Assembly: GCA_028583605.1 (NCBI GenBank)
Contig: CM053332.1
Coordinates: forward strand, 18,455,555 to 18,519,554
Source: Dastarcus helophoroides
Taxonomy: Eukaryota > Arthropoda > Insecta > Coleoptera > Bothrideridae
Direction of reading: 5' to 3'
DNA length: 64,000 nucleotides
Shown here: positions 1-12,345 of the stretch, one piece after another
Layout: every line of letters starts with the position of its first letter
How positions within the stretch are numbered: the stretch's first letter is position 1
Program-made: the position numbers and the translations under genes
Notes under the pieces: model-generated
What the model saw: only the letters and a program-made list of their open reading frames with translations
Databases searched by the model: none
What the model was told of the DNA's origin: nothing

Positions 1-1079
1 TTGGTGTATTTTGCTAAAAATTGTCTGAAACTGACATTGGTCAACTTAGCCAAAGAGATATTGGCAGAAATTAGTGCATTGCATAAATCCACATTAAATT
101 TGTCATCTTTATTGCTTCTAGAGGACAAAGCAGTTGTCTGACATTTGCAGTTTCTTGTTAACTTTTTCTGTAGTTTGTTTTAATACAAAGAAGTTTTAAT
201 GTGTTGCTTAATCTAAAATTCCTTTTTAGCCGGAATCTTAGAAAAAATAAAAAAAAATATATCAAACAATAGGTTTCATAATAAAACAAAAAGCTATTAC
301 TTTCCATTTTGCTGCAAACTTTGCAAAATATTTTTTTCTCATCCAATGTTCCGGAAATTTTTTTATTCGCAGTTGGGAAAGACTACTGTCTCTAGGTATC
401 TTTCACATGCACCAATACTACACGATCTAAAGGCTGGGAAATGTCCAAAACAGCTTTAATAATTACAGGTCATTAAAAGCCCTATCCAAAGCAGCCACTA
501 GCAAATACGGGTAGTTTTGGGGGAAAAACTTTTAAAATGAAATATAAAAATTCTAAAATTTTACAAAAATATGCCGGCATATGCACTTCATTCAATTATA
601 TGCACTAAGTTGATAAAATATGCAAAATATGCAAATTATATGCATTTGTATAAAATCCGTGCCTTATTCACAACTATTAAATTTTAATAACAATTAAAAC
701 AACAACAGATATTGAAAATTCCACAATGTTTTGATTAATTTTTGCTGTGACCCGACCTGGTTTCGCTTTACAGCATCATCGGTGGTTGCAGCAATTTGTT
801 AAGCTATTGTTACGCTAACAAGCTCCATGGATACAGACTCCTAGAAATATTCTTCTGAACATATCTCTAATTGAAGCTTTGGACGCCAATTCGAAATAAA
901 ATTCTAAATAAGAAATCAAAATATGAACCTTTTCCTTTAAATCTGGTCTTAAAATACAGTTTTTTGGCATAATTTAAATTCTTTTTTTCCTTCTTATGTT
1001 TCCTTAAAAATTTCATGCTTAAGTTTTAAAATCAAAACGTGATAAATATTTCTAATGTAAATTTCAACCTCCAACGTTG
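1..1079. other. Unassigned AT-rich sequence
   Basis: No coding region, RNA gene or recognisable element end is seen here. The only open frames are short and AT-driven. Confidence 0.5.
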
Positions 1080-1235
1080 CCAATCAATCTTGGTTTAGCA
1101 TACGGACGACTTACCAATTTGATAAAAAGACTAGACCTCGAAACACTTACAGAATACGATCGAATAATCAAGGAACAATTAGATCAAGGAATAATTGAAT
1201 TAGTCCCAAATACACTTTATACTGAATGTTTTTAG
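1080..1235 (+). pseudogene. BEL/Pao-type pol fragment
   Basis: One open frame of about 50 codons ends at TAG 1233-1235. It reads through LGLAYGRLTNLIKRL, then a YDRIIKEQLDQGIIELV stretch. That pattern (paired short helices, then Y-x-x-I-I-K-E-Q-L-x-x-G-I-I-E) is what lies just before the reverse transcriptase of BEL/Pao LTR retrotransposons. There is no start codon, no catalytic motif and no LTR nearby, so this is an isolated scrap of a decayed element. Only the family assignment is inference; the reading frame is seen directly. Confidence 0.6.
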
Positions 1236-1276
1236 TTTGGAAATTCCATAATTTTGACTCCGAAATTGAAATTTTG

Positions 1277-1531
1277 AAAATTAAAATACAAATCTTGTCC
1301 CCTGAAATCATAAAAGATTAAAAAATACAATAAAGGTTGCTTTAACGCGTTTCTATAGCCAAGCTATCCTCTTCGGAAAAATACTGTCTGATACTATCTC
1401 TGAAGATGACAAATTGGCTATCGAAACGCGTTAGAGCAACCTTTGTTGTGTTTTTTCATCCTTCTTGGTTTCAGGGGACAAGATATGTATTTCAATTTTT
1501 GAAGATAACCAAAGATCACTCCGTTCCAACA
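1277..1531. mobile_element. Family A hairpin element, copy A1
   Basis: The two halves are inverted copies of each other. The left half reads AAATCTTGTCCCCTGAAA then AGGTTGCTTTAACGCG; the right half reads CGCGTTAGAGCAACCT then GTTTCAGGGGACAAG, and ends in a degraded CCGTTCCAACAGAA. Direct repeats GAAATTTTG lie at 1268-1276 and 1532-1540. No coding capacity. Confidence 0.75.
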
Positions 1532-1540
1532 GAAATTTTG

Positions 1541-2489
1541 GTTTAAAGAACTTTAATTTAATTTACTGAAATAATCAAAGTCGACTGATCAATTTTTTAA
1601 AATTAAATCGCAGACTAAAGCAAGAAAAATCTAACACTTTGGCTAGAGATGAAAGTAATCAACAAAAGTTAAATGGAAATTAAATTGGAACAAAACAACA
1701 AAATACTTCTCATCGACCCTCCCATATACCTTTGCAATATATTTTCGTTTATTTTTGAAACAAAAGGTTGGGAATATGGTGAAAATCAATGTACGTAGTC
1801 ATTTTTTAAATATTATTGTGATTTAGTGCCTGGGGGTATGTTTCATTGCAGTTGTGAAAACGCCCATACACACCGTCGTGTATATTTTAACGTAAAGAAT
1901 AGCTTTCCGAATGCCTTGGGGCTTACCGAATTTTCCATCAGAGGTGCGCACCCCATTGTAGAATTCTGCCCACTTTGAATGTTACGTGTATTCCTTTTCG
2001 ATGTAAATATCGACAGAAAAGCTTCAGGAGAACTTTGTTAACTTTTTTTTCGCATATTCTAAATGTCTTCGTTTTTATAGAGATTGTCGAGAGAAACTTT
2101 TGTGAACCTTTTTCATTGAATGTAAATAATATTGATTCCGCATTAGAACTTCGTTCTTAACTTCGAATCGACGACATTGTAAATATTCGCTCTCCGACAT
2201 GGAATTCTAAATATACTTACGTACTCATTTGCTTTCCATGTGATATGTATCAGCACGAGATTTATTTGTTTTTCATACTTGCATCCCCTGGGCATTGGTG
2301 TTAATAGTAATTATATTTATTTAATGAGGGAAGTCATAGTAAAGTCAAACTACTTTAAAAAGTATTCTCCGTTCTTAAGGGATTCAATTTTTTCGAGGTT
2401 AAGATTAATTCTAATTAAAATTTAAATATCTACACTTTATTTAATCTTAATTCACAAACGTATAGCTAGCTATGAAGTTCGTTTAAAAG
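1541..2489. other. Unassigned sequence
   Basis: Mixed-composition sequence with no recognised gene or repeat. Short open frames at 1975-2160 and 2240-2425 have no recognisable motif. Confidence 0.4.
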
Positions 2490-2624
2490 TTATTTTACAA
2501 ACTGCCCTATTGTTGACCCGGCGCATCCACCATAACTTTGATCCAAATGATTTCCGTCTTCGATTAGCTCGTTTTTTTGTTGGTTGCAATCTTTTATTTC
2601 TTTTATGCGGCTCCGGATATAAAC
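2490..2624 (-). CDS. Candidate terminal exon, unknown gene
   Basis: On the minus strand a splice-acceptor-like GAACTTTCAG ends at 2625. An open frame of 44 codons follows, closing at TAA (2490-2492). It encodes a hydrophilic segment with two cysteines and a run ending in YGGCAGSTIGQFVK. The acceptor resembles the one used by the BRI3-like gene (TTGAACTTTCAG), and base composition is less AT-rich than around it. No family is recognised. An open stretch this short can occur by chance, so this is only a candidate; no upstream exon was found. Confidence 0.22.
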   Translation of the reverse strand, partial: VYIRSRIKEIKDCNQQKNELIEDGNHLDQSYGGCAGSTIGQFVK

Positions 2625-3905
2625 CTGAAAGTTCGTTTTTTTATTATTTCAGAAAACGGCAGCCATAAACAGTTTCCCAAGTTGAATATTTTAGCATAAA
2701 TTTTGACCTATCTTGTACTTTCAGGGTTTCTAAGAACGCAAATGAAATCCTATGAGTATCAATCCCAAATATAACATTTTTTATGTATCACATAATTCGC
2801 CTGTAACTTATCTTCTAATAATATTACCTAGCAAATTTAGTAGGCGTTCACGTTGTTTCGAAAAGGGATAAATAATTGATAAAAAGTATTAATACTTGAT
2901 AAGTTTTATCCAACAGACAAAAATGGATAAACGTCTTAGAGATGGAAATAACAGATAATTCGACATTGGTTCTGCTATCTCTCCAGCAATATTTTAAATT
3001 GCTACGCCCCGAGTTATGTGATGTGTGCTGCTTGGAGCAGGCAATTTAAAAGGGAAAACCAAACATTTCTCAGACATATTACCACAAACCATCAGCTATT
3101 GACTACATTCTGACTACTGTCTGTCGGAAGCTTGATATTTCCAGATTACGGCCGTTTTCTCCGCAAGTTGCCGCGTCTCCTTTTCGTCGTTCGACTTTAT
3201 TGTTACGACTGCAGAAGTGCCAACACTAGAACACATCGATTTTCGCTCGACTGTGACAAAAGAAATCTAATTACGCCACCTGAGTTATGGGATAATGGCT
3301 CTTTGGCTCAAGATGCGAAACGAAACGAAACGAACTCAACATGTGGCGCATTTACGAAAATTTTATAACCCCTGTCAAACATTAATTTCAACTGAATCTT
3401 TAGCTTAACGTAAATGTTCATCATTTTCAGCACAACCTTATTTAAATACATTACACGTCATTTATGACTTATATCATGTTAACTAGTGTTTGTTTTTCTG
3501 AAACGTTTCCTAGGCATCTTGAGGTGCACATATTGGATAAAAATACACATTTTAAATAAAGCATTTCTTGGTCTAATCAAAGAAAAGCATCTCACATTCA
3601 ATAGCAAAAATGAAAGTACCTCAAAAATTTACGAGATAGGGTTATGTGATGAGTTGTTTTATATCTCGTAGAGTGAGGTAGCAGTGGGCTAACACCCAAA
3701 GCAAGTACATTAACGTTTTGCAAAATAACGTTATAGGAAATTATACATGTATATATATACTTACTGTTGGTAAAATTGCGTTTTTTTTAGAAAAGCCGCC
3801 TCTGGGGATAACCTTTTAAAGCAAAATCTTATTAAAGTAAAAAATTTGGTCCAAATCGTTAGAGCCCTTTTCGAGATACTAGAAATAAATTTATATATTT
3901 ATATA
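2625..3905. other. Unassigned sequence
   Basis: No element ends or recognisable protein. A 14-bp perfect palindrome AAGTATTAATACTT lies near 2884. The segment about 3130-3370 is less AT-rich and open for 78 codons, but it begins with TTG and lacks any in-frame ATG, so it is not called as a gene. Confidence 0.4.
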
Positions 3906-5156
3906 TGTTACGGCTAAAATGAATACTTGGTTAGTTTTAAAACTAACCAATTAGTTTGCAAACATACTAAATTAGCTGCTATTTTAAAGAAATCAGCGAT
4001 TTCCAACAAAATAGCGGAGGCTAAATTGGGAGTTTAGAAACTACTTGGTTAGTATGCAAACTAGTTATTTGCTTTGGTTCATTTATACATTTTATGTAAT
4101 GGTTTTCACATTAACCAAATATTTTGTTAACTTTGTATACTAACAGCTCGTACTATTAGCTAATACGGTTACTGCAATCGTTTTAGTTGCCTAAAATAGC
4201 AAGTTTACTGGTTAGTTCATAAATTAACTAAACAGATAAGCAATAAAGGGAAACTAGAATCTCAAATAGCAGGAGTAAGGTTATGTGTAAGTTAATTAAG
4301 AATTATTTCGTTTGTATTCAAAAATTGTTGTCAATTGAAACTGTATAAGATATGGAAAGTACACTTCGAGCAACATTTGAATTATACTTCAGTATCAAGA
4401 AGTAATCAAGATTACGTTAAATGCCAATGTAGCAAAAGGTGTATAACAAGAAATGTAAATGCATCAGCTCTAGATAGGGTTATCAGCTGTCCTAATTTGG
4501 GTGAAATATTTCCGATTTTTTAATTATTTGTCCTGTGTTTTGTCTAACTTGCAAATATTTCTGGTTATTGACAGTTCAAGCTTCATGGCTGTCGCAATTA
4601 AATTTACAATTTTTAAACGTTTTCGTTTTCTTGGAAGGCGATATTCGTGCGACATTTTTTTAGTGAATAAGAGTTATCTGTTAGTGTACCCCTGGCTTCA
4701 ATTTGGAAATTCGACAATTGTATTCGACATTAAAATACAACAAACAGTAAATGCCTCTAAAGCAAAGAATATAATTACTTATTTGTTGTTTTTATAATAA
4801 ATTAGAATATTTAGAATAAGGATTTGTCTTACATTTATAATGAAATGAAATAAGCTCATGAATTTGCCTATTTAAAATACCAAAGTACTCACATTAATAG
4901 AGACTAAATTAAATTTTGTAAATGTTTATTTAATATCAAAACTAGTCGCTATTATATTAAACTTACTTAAAATTCCCATTTTAACCATAATAAGTAGATA
5001 GTTTGCATATCGACTAGCTAGTTTCTGAACTATCAACTGATTATCTGCTATTCTGTAGGACACGGCTGATTCCTTCAAAATAGCAGCTTTGTTAGTTATT
5101 TTGAAAACAAACTGGTTATTTTCAAAACTAACCAAGTATCCATTTTAGCCGTAACA
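3906..5156. mobile_element. Non-autonomous element with about 200-bp terminal inverted repeats, TA-flanked
   Basis: The left end TGTTACGGCTAAAATGAATA is mirrored at the right end by CATTTTAGCCGTAACA, and pairing continues with mismatches for about 200 bp on each side. Both ends abut a TA dinucleotide (3904-3905 and 5157-5158), consistent with Tc1/mariner-like insertion. Next to the left end lies a perfect palindrome at about 3929-3952 (TTGGTTAGTTTT and its complement). The roughly 850-bp interior has no transposase. The minus-strand open frame 4926-5135 lies mostly inside the right inverted repeat and is not a gene. Confidence 0.7.
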
Positions 5157-5369
5157 TATACATAAACAAGAATTACTCACTTAAACGGTGACGATACTGG
5201 TAAAACATTACTCTCATATTCAACTATCGAGTGTTCAAATAAAAAAAAGTTCTCTAACTGGCCCCTGAAAACGTTTTATGTTTCTATGTTGGTATGTTTT
5301 ATGTTTTACTTGAATAGCCTATTGGTAATTTGCAACTACAAGGTTTTAATACATTTGAACTACTATCAT

Positions 5370-5659
5370 TTTTTGGTGGAACGGACTGGTCCTTGGTTTT
5401 CTTCAAAAATTGAAATACGGAACTTGTTTCCTGAAACCAAGAAAGATGAAAAAACACAACAAAGGTTGCTATAACACATTTCGATAACTAAGCTTGCATC
5501 TTCAGAGAGATAGTATAAGTAGTTAGCATCTCTTTGAAGATGAGAGCATGGGTACCAACTACTCATAGCATCTCTCTGAAGATAGCCAAGCTGTTACAGC
5601 AACCTTTGTTGTGTTTTTTAATCTTTCTTGCTTTCAGGGGACAAGTTCTGTATTTCAGA
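5370..5659. mobile_element. Family A hairpin element, copy A2
   Basis: Begins TTTTTGGTGGAACGGACTGG, continues into CCTGAAACCAAGAAAGATG, and its right half mirrors the left through CAACCTTTGTTGTG and TTTCAGGGGACAAG. The loop contains three degenerate copies of CATCTCTCTGAAGAT. Flanks TACTATCAT (5361-5369) and TATTATCAT (5660-5668) match at 8 of 9 positions. Confidence 0.75.
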
Positions 5660-5962
5660 TATTATCATGACAAACTTATAAGTGCAAAACCCCAATGATT
5701 TTGATTACGAAGATCTTAAGACGACTCTCTATTTTATGAATTTGTTTCCATCCTGAATAATACCTCATTAAAGAAAATAACCTGCTGAAGCATTTTCCTT
5801 TGTCGTAGAAAATTCGATCCTCTTTGCCTAAATAAGACGTCAAAGTGATACTTGACAGATTATTCAAAACAAAACAATTTCATGTCTTTTTCGCTAAGTC
5901 CTCGTCTAACGACAAATCACAGCACATTTGAAGACTTTTTTATTTGAACATCCAGTACTTTT

Positions 5963-6220
5963 TTTTGGTGGAACGGACTGATCCTTGGTTATCTTCAAAA
6001 ATTGTAATAAAAATCTTGTCCTCTGAAACCAAGAAGGATTGGAAAACACAACAAAGGTTGCTCTAAAGCGTTTTGATAGCCAAGCTATCATATTTGGAAA
6101 GACACTGATAAGAGCTTGGCTATCGAAACGCGTTAGAGCAACCTTTGTTAGGTTTTTTAATATTTCTTGATTTCAGGGAGAAAGATTTGTATTTCAATTT
6201 TTGAAGATAACCAAGGACCA
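5963..6220. mobile_element. Family A hairpin element, copy A3
   Basis: Full left end TTTTGGTGGAACGGACTGAT and a mirrored right half ending in AAGATAACCAAGGACCA. The loop is short (AGACACTGATAAGAG). The right terminus lacks the final GTCCGTTCCACC block. No clear target duplication. Confidence 0.75.
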
Positions 6221-6239
6221 TCTTCAGGTAGATAACTTC

Positions 6240-9200
6240 ATTAAATTAATTTTCATATTTGTTTTTTTTTACTTTCAACATTTTACCTTTAAAAGATCGA
6301 CGTTGTCTCAAATTTTCGATTTTTTTAAATCCTTGTCTTTTTAATATTCGACTTTTTAAAAAATCTCGAGTTTTTTTTCGAAATGTTAATTTCCTTTTGC
6401 AAGTTTCGTCTTTTTTTTGGTCACCTGGACTTTTCCGAAAATTTCGCCTATTTTCAAAATTCTTACTTTTTACAAATTTATTTTTAAAAATTGCATTAAT
6501 ATTGTAAAATTTTAACCTTTTTAAATCAGTTTTTTTTAAAATGTGGTTTCTAAATGGTTGCATTTTTTTTGGATTTTAAATAAAATCTTAAAATTTGTTT
6601 TAAAAATATTCAAGTTGTCTTATTAAAATTTCAACTTTTTTTGAAAATTTCAAACTTTTAATCAAAATTTCAACTTATTTCAAAACTTCGATTGTCGAAA
6701 ATTTTAGCTTTTCCTTTAAACATGTCTAACTTGTTTTAAGAATGTGAATTTAAAAAATTAGATTTTTTTCCTAGACTTTCTGTTAAAAATTTTATCAATC
6801 TTTTATAATCTCAAGTTTTCTCAAAGGTTTTGTTTGTGCAAAATATCAGTTTTACTTCCAAATTTTGATCTCTTGTTAAAATTCTGACTATTTTTAAGAC
6901 TTTCGACTTTTTATCAAAATATCAATTTTTTTCAAAATTTTCACCCTCTCAAACATTTTAACTTTTCCAAAATTTTCTTTCCACATTTTCATCTTTTAAA
7001 GTAAGATTTCAGAAAATGTTGCCTTTCTTAAAATTTTCATTCTTTAATGTTCCCAAATTTTCCAATTTTTTCAAAATTGCTAATTTTATTTTTTGAAAAT
7101 TTGAATTTTTCCAAATGTTATTTTTTTGAAAGTTAAAATTAACTTGAAAATTAGGTCTATTTTTTAGAATTTTATCTCGTGTTAAAAACGTACATTTTTT
7201 TGACAATTTTGAGCACCTCTGAAACTGCGACTTTGAATTTTTCTTAAATTTTCTTTCACATTTTCACCTTTTAAAGTGGGATGTCAGAAAATGTTGCCTT
7301 TCTTAAAATTGCCATTCTTTAATAAATTTCACGTTTTTTTTAAATGTACAGTATTTTGAAAGGCATATTGTTTCCAAATTTTCGAATTATTTCAACACCT
7401 CTAAAACTGCGACTTTGAATTTTTTTTAAATGTCGAACGAACTTTGAATTTTTTTAAAAACTCTCCATTTTTCAAATTTTTGATTTTTTTTTTGTAAATT
7501 ATGTTGTATTATATCTTGACTTTGTAAAAATTTCGACAATTTTTACAAACTCATCTTTTTTTAGATATGTTTAATACAGAATTTCAAATTTTGAAAAAAT
7601 TACTCCACTTTATATTCAAAATTTTAACTTTCCAAAATCCTAACATTTAAATATTTGGACTTTTTGAAAATTTCGACTTTTCATAAATTTTACCTTATTT
7701 GTAAATTTGTCTAAATATTTTTCTTAATTTTAATTACTTCTGAAAGTCTAGAATGTTGATCTAACCAAATCTTTTAAAAATGTATAATATTTTTCACAAT
7801 TTGGCCATATTTTCAAGATTTCGAATTTCACGACTTCGTCAACAATTTGACTGTTTCTTTTTTAACTTTGACATTTCTCAAAATATCGACTACTCTTAAA
7901 ATTTTGATTATTAAAAATTTAGAACCTTTTCAAAATTTTTTGGAAAGATTTGCATTTCAAAATGTTCGACTGATTTCAAAATTTTATCTTAGCTTATAAT
8001 TTTCGACTTATTTTCAAATATTTAGATCTGTTGAAAGGTGTTCGATTTTTTCAAAATTTCGGCATTTTTGAAAGCTTCATTTTTTTGGGAGTTTGGACTA
8101 CTTTTCAAAATTTAAGATCATTTTTCAAATTTCGATAATTTTTACAAACTCAACTTTTTGGAAATGTTTAATATAGAATTTCAAATTTTGAAAAAAATTA
8201 TTCGACTTTATTTTCAAAATTTATATTTCCAAAAACTTAACATTTAAATATTTGGACTTTTTGAAAATTTCGACTTTTCATAAATTCTGCCTTTTTTGAA
8301 AATTTGTCTAGCTATTTTTTTTAATTTCAACTTCTTTTGAAAGTTTAAAAAGTTGATCTAACCTAGTCTTTTAAATATGTATAATATTTTTTAAAATTTG
8401 GCCATATTTTCAAGATTTCGAATTTCACGACTTCGTCAACAATTTGACTGTTTCTTTTTTAACTTTGACATTTCCCAAAATATCGACTACTCTTAAAATT
8501 TTGAATTTTAAAAATTTAGAACTTTTTCAAAATTTTTTGGAAAGATTTGGATTTCAAAATGTTCGACTAATTTCAAAATTTTATCTTAGCTTAAAATTTT
8601 CGACTTATTTTCAAATATTTAGATCTGTTGAAAGGTGTTCGATTTTTTCAAAATTTCGGCATTTTTGAAAGCTTCATTTTTTTGGGAGTTTGGACTACTT
8701 TTCAATATTTAAAATCATTTTTCAAATTTCGATAATTTTTACAAACTCAACTTTTTGGAAATGTTTAATATAGAATTTCAAATTTTAAAAAAAATTATTC
8801 GACTTTATTTTCAAAATTTTAACTTTCCAAAAACTTAACATTACAATATTTAGACTTATTGAAAATTTCGACTTTTCATAAATTCTGCCTTTTTTGAAAA
8901 TTTATTTAGATATTTTTTTCAATTTCAACTACTTTTGAAAGTTCAGAATATTGATCTAACCCAATCTTTTAAAAATATATAATATTTTTCACAATTTGGT
9001 CATATTTTCAAGATTTCGAATTTCACAACTTTGTCAACCATTTGACTGTTTCTTTTTTAACATTGGTATTTCTCAAAATATCGACTGCTCTTAAAATTTT
9101 GAATTTTAAAAATTTTGAACTTTTTCAAATTTTTTTTAAAAAGATGTGGATTTCAAAATGTTCGATTGATTTCAAAATTTTATCTTAGCTTAAAATTTTT

Positions 9201-9340
9201 GACTAATTTTCAAATATTCAGATCTGTTAAAAGGTTTACTATTTTTTCAAAGTTTCGGCATTTTTGATAGTTTCATTTTCTTTGGGAGCTTGGACTATTT
9301 TTCAAAATTTAAATTCATTTTTCAAGTTTCGACTATTTTT
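6240..9340. repeat. T-rich periodic repeat field
   Basis: Continuous low-complexity sequence built from degenerate units such as TTTTGAAAATTTCGACTTTT. A roughly 275-bp pair lies at about 7011 and 7286 (both AGAAAATGTTGCC). Open frames in this field (for example minus 6246-6563 and plus 6259-6507) are by-products of the repeat. Seen directly; no function is claimed. Confidence 0.8.
7545..9335. repeat. Three-copy tandem repeat, period about 598 bp
   Basis: The phrase ACAAACTC followed by TGTTTAATAnAGAATTTCAA recurs at 7545, 8144 and 8741, spacing 599 and 597 bp. Each copy continues through TTTGGCCATATTTTCAAGA (TTTGGTCAT in the third copy) and ACTTCGTCAACAATTTGACTG. The first two copies look closest; the third is more diverged. 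Confidence 0.85.
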
Positions 9341-9420
9341 AAATTTTGAGAATTTTTTAAGTGCGAAGTTTTATTCAAGTTTTTAACAACAATTAGCCTT
9401 GACCCCAAACTGTTTACATT

Positions 9421-10400
9421 TTTGCAGATTTTTCTTTATCTTTTGATATCTTTCCTCATTATGGTCAAGAGAATTTTAATGTTTCACGTTTCAGTTAAAA
9501 TTTTTGAAACTATAGCTGAAATATTGTAAATGAAATATGGTTGCATTTCTGAAAAGTAAAATTTTTCAATCGAAAGTGAAAATTTTCAATAAAAATCTAT
9601 AATCTTGAAAAACTCGAAATCTTGAAAGTCGGATTGTTCAAAAATCTACAAAAATATTAAAATGGTTAATAATTTGAAAAAATATCAAAGTCTTTAAAAA
9701 AAGTTAGAAACCCTGAAAAAAAATTTAGTTTTCAAATACACAAACTATCTAATTTTTTGCAAATTTTTCTTCACCTTTTGATGTTTTTTGTGATTACGGT
9801 GAAGATAATTTTAATGTTTTAAGTTTCAGTTGGAATTTTTGAAACTGTAACTGAAATATTCTGAATGAAATAATGCTGCATTTCAAAAAGGTAAAATTTT
9901 TTAATAGACAGTCGAGATTTTCAATAAAAATCTATATTCTTGAAAAGAGTCCAAATCTTCAAGGTGAGATTTTTCAGAAGAAACCCAAATCTATAAAAAT
10001 ATTGAAATAGTCGATAATTTGAAAAAAGATCAAAATCTTTTAAAAAAGGTTACAACCCTGAAAAAATATCCAATTTTCGAATAAAATGTCTATTATTTTG
10101 CAAATTTTTCTTCACCTTTTGAGGTTTTTCGTGATTACGGTGAACATAATTTTAAGTTTCAGTTACAATTTTTAAAACTATAGCTGAAATATTGTGAATG
10201 AAATATTGCCGCACTTCAAAAAATCAAATTTTTCAATAGAAAGTCGAAATTTTCAATAAAAATCTATAATCTTGAAAAAATCGAAATCCTAAAAGTCGGA
10301 TTTGTTAAAAAAGTTAAAACCCTACAAAAACCAAAATTTTCAAATTAAAACAATTTTCAAAAAAAGTGAGATTTTTATAATCGTTACCATGTTTTAAAAT
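9421..10400. repeat. Three-copy tandem repeat, period about 337 bp
   Basis: TTTGCARATTTTTCTT recurs at 9421, 9756 and 10097. Each copy is followed by a GTTTCAGTTnnAATTTTT block and then ATTTTCAATAAAAATCTATA. The third copy has an internal deletion (the GTTTTAAG part is shortened). This tandem starts exactly where the surrounding repeat field changes from T-rich to A-rich. Confidence 0.8.
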
Positions 10401-11780
10401 TAAAATTTTTCATGTAAGCTTGATGTTCAAGAAATGTTGTAGTTTAAAGAAAGTTTTAAAACAAAAACTTTGAAATTTTGAAAAGAATGTTATAATTTCC
10501 AAAGCAACTCAAAATTCCTCGAAAAAGTCGAAATCCTGAAAAATTATCGGAATTATTTAAAAGGTCGAAATTTCAAAAAGTGGATTCATATTTCTCAGAA
10601 ACTCAGATTAATCGAAATATTTTCGGAATTAAAAAAAAAATCATTAATCTGAAAAAGTTTAAACATCGAGAACAAGTGAATATTTTGAAAAAAATTCGAC
10701 GTTTTCAAAAAAGTCAATACCTTGGTTGTCAAAATTTTGAAAGAAGAACAAATTTGGGAAAAAATCAAAATTTTTAATAAAATCCTGAAATGCTTGGAAA
10801 TAAAATTTTTTTTAAAGGTTTCCGTTATAGAAGAGTCATGGGTATATTACGAAATAAGGATATTTTAAAATTTCTATATTTCGAAATTTTTAAATGATAG
10901 ATAACTTTTCAAAAGAAGTTATGATTATCAAAGACAAAATTTAAGAAAAAAAAACAAAATTAAAGTAGTATAAATTTACAAAAATACTCTCAAAATTTTG
11001 GAATAAGTCCAAACCAGGCCCGCAACCAATTTTTTTTCGAGGTAGGGGGCTGCGATCCTTCTGCTAAAACTATCTAGCCTTTGCGTTTAAGTTAGAGGTA
11101 AGAAGCCACGGTCCGATAAAAAAAAATAAAAATATTTTAAAAAGTCAAAATTTTAGGACAAAAATAGAATTTTGAAAAACGAGAAAATTTTGAAAACTCG
11201 CTATTTTAAGAGTCAAATTTACAAAAAAATCCAAATTGTCAAAAAGCCCAAATTAAAAAAAAAGTAAACATTTTCGAATACGTCAACTTTTTTGGACAAA
11301 ATTAAAATTTTGAGATACTTGAGATCTTTGAAGAATCAAAAAGTCGAAATTTGCAAATTTATTTATTTTCAGACTTTTGATGCATTTAAAAGTATATTTA
11401 AATTTTTTAAAAGAAAGTTAACATTTTCAAAGTAGTCCCAATTTTTCAAAAAACTGAAATTAAAGAAAAACTGCCATAAAAAACAAATCACAAAAAAAAT
11501 GAAATTTTGAAAATGGTAATTTTTAGAAAGTTTAGAGCAGCCTTCTTTTTAATAAAGCTCAAAAGAGTCCCGAATATAGGAAAAATTAAGCCTCACAAAA
11601 AGCCAAATTTTAAAGCAAAATTTTTAAAAATTTCAAAATAATAAAATACAAAATTTTAAAAAAAGTCTAGCCCTTTAAAATAGTTTAAATTTAAAAAGAT
11701 ACAACGAAAACAATAAAACGAAAACAGTAGAAATTTAACAAGTTCAAATTAAAAAAAAACGTACCTGATTTTGAATTGTA
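9540..11780. repeat. A-rich periodic repeat field (opposite orientation)
   Basis: Same kind of degenerate unit as 6240-9340 but on the other strand (AAAAAGTCGAAATTTTGAAA-like). Density declines toward 11.8 kb. The less AT-rich stretch near 11015-11110 (CCAGGCCCGCAACC) is the only break. No gene seen. Confidence 0.75.
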
Positions 11781-11859
11781 ATGCATTGAAACTTTTTTTT
11801 TTGTTTTAAACATGTTAAAAAATAAATAAATCAACGAAGAGCGAGTAAAGCTCGTCCAT

Positions 11860-12345
11860 TAGGGTTCCGTACCAATTACTACAATGAACAGTGGGTAGAC
11901 CAAATTAATTCATTTTTACTTAGGTATAAATTTGAAATTTCATCAAAATTTTCTTGTGTTGTTATAATTTAAAAATAAAAAAGTCAATTCTTAGATATAC
12001 ACACTTTTTTCTACAATCAATCGAAATAAACAGTGCTAGTTTATCACTTGGAATAAATTCAGTAAATCAATGACAGTCTCGACGTGGCCAAGCATATTTT
12101 CGAAAAAAAACCGTCTTTGATTTACTAAATATATTTCAAGTTACAGACTAGCACTGTATATGGAACTGATAACTGTGTTGATAATGCCTCAGAAAAAAAG
12201 AATTTATTTGCAATGAGTCTATGAATAATAGAGTTTATGAGATCTTCTCGGATCAGGCTAAAATGTCCGATTCCAACGGCAATTACTGCATTGCGTGAAC
12301 TAGTGCTAACTCCGGAAATATTCATCTAAATGAAATAATGTAAAA
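11860..12345. mobile_element. Interspersed repeat F, copy 1 (GGTTCCGTA end)
   Basis: Starts with AGGGTTCCGTACC and shares about 350 bp (12005-12360) with 37895-38160, including CTACAATCAATCRAA, TGATAATGYCTCAGA and GAGATCNNCTCGGATC. The other copy ends TACGGAACCTTAAA, the complement of this start, so the family probably has short terminal inverted repeats. Part of its left end also recurs at 60157-60220. No intact protein. Confidence 0.5.

Noticed and set aside
6246..6563. 105-codon minus-strand open frame
   Set aside because: Lies in T-rich periodic repeat, composition dominated by Lys/Phe/Asn; an artefact.
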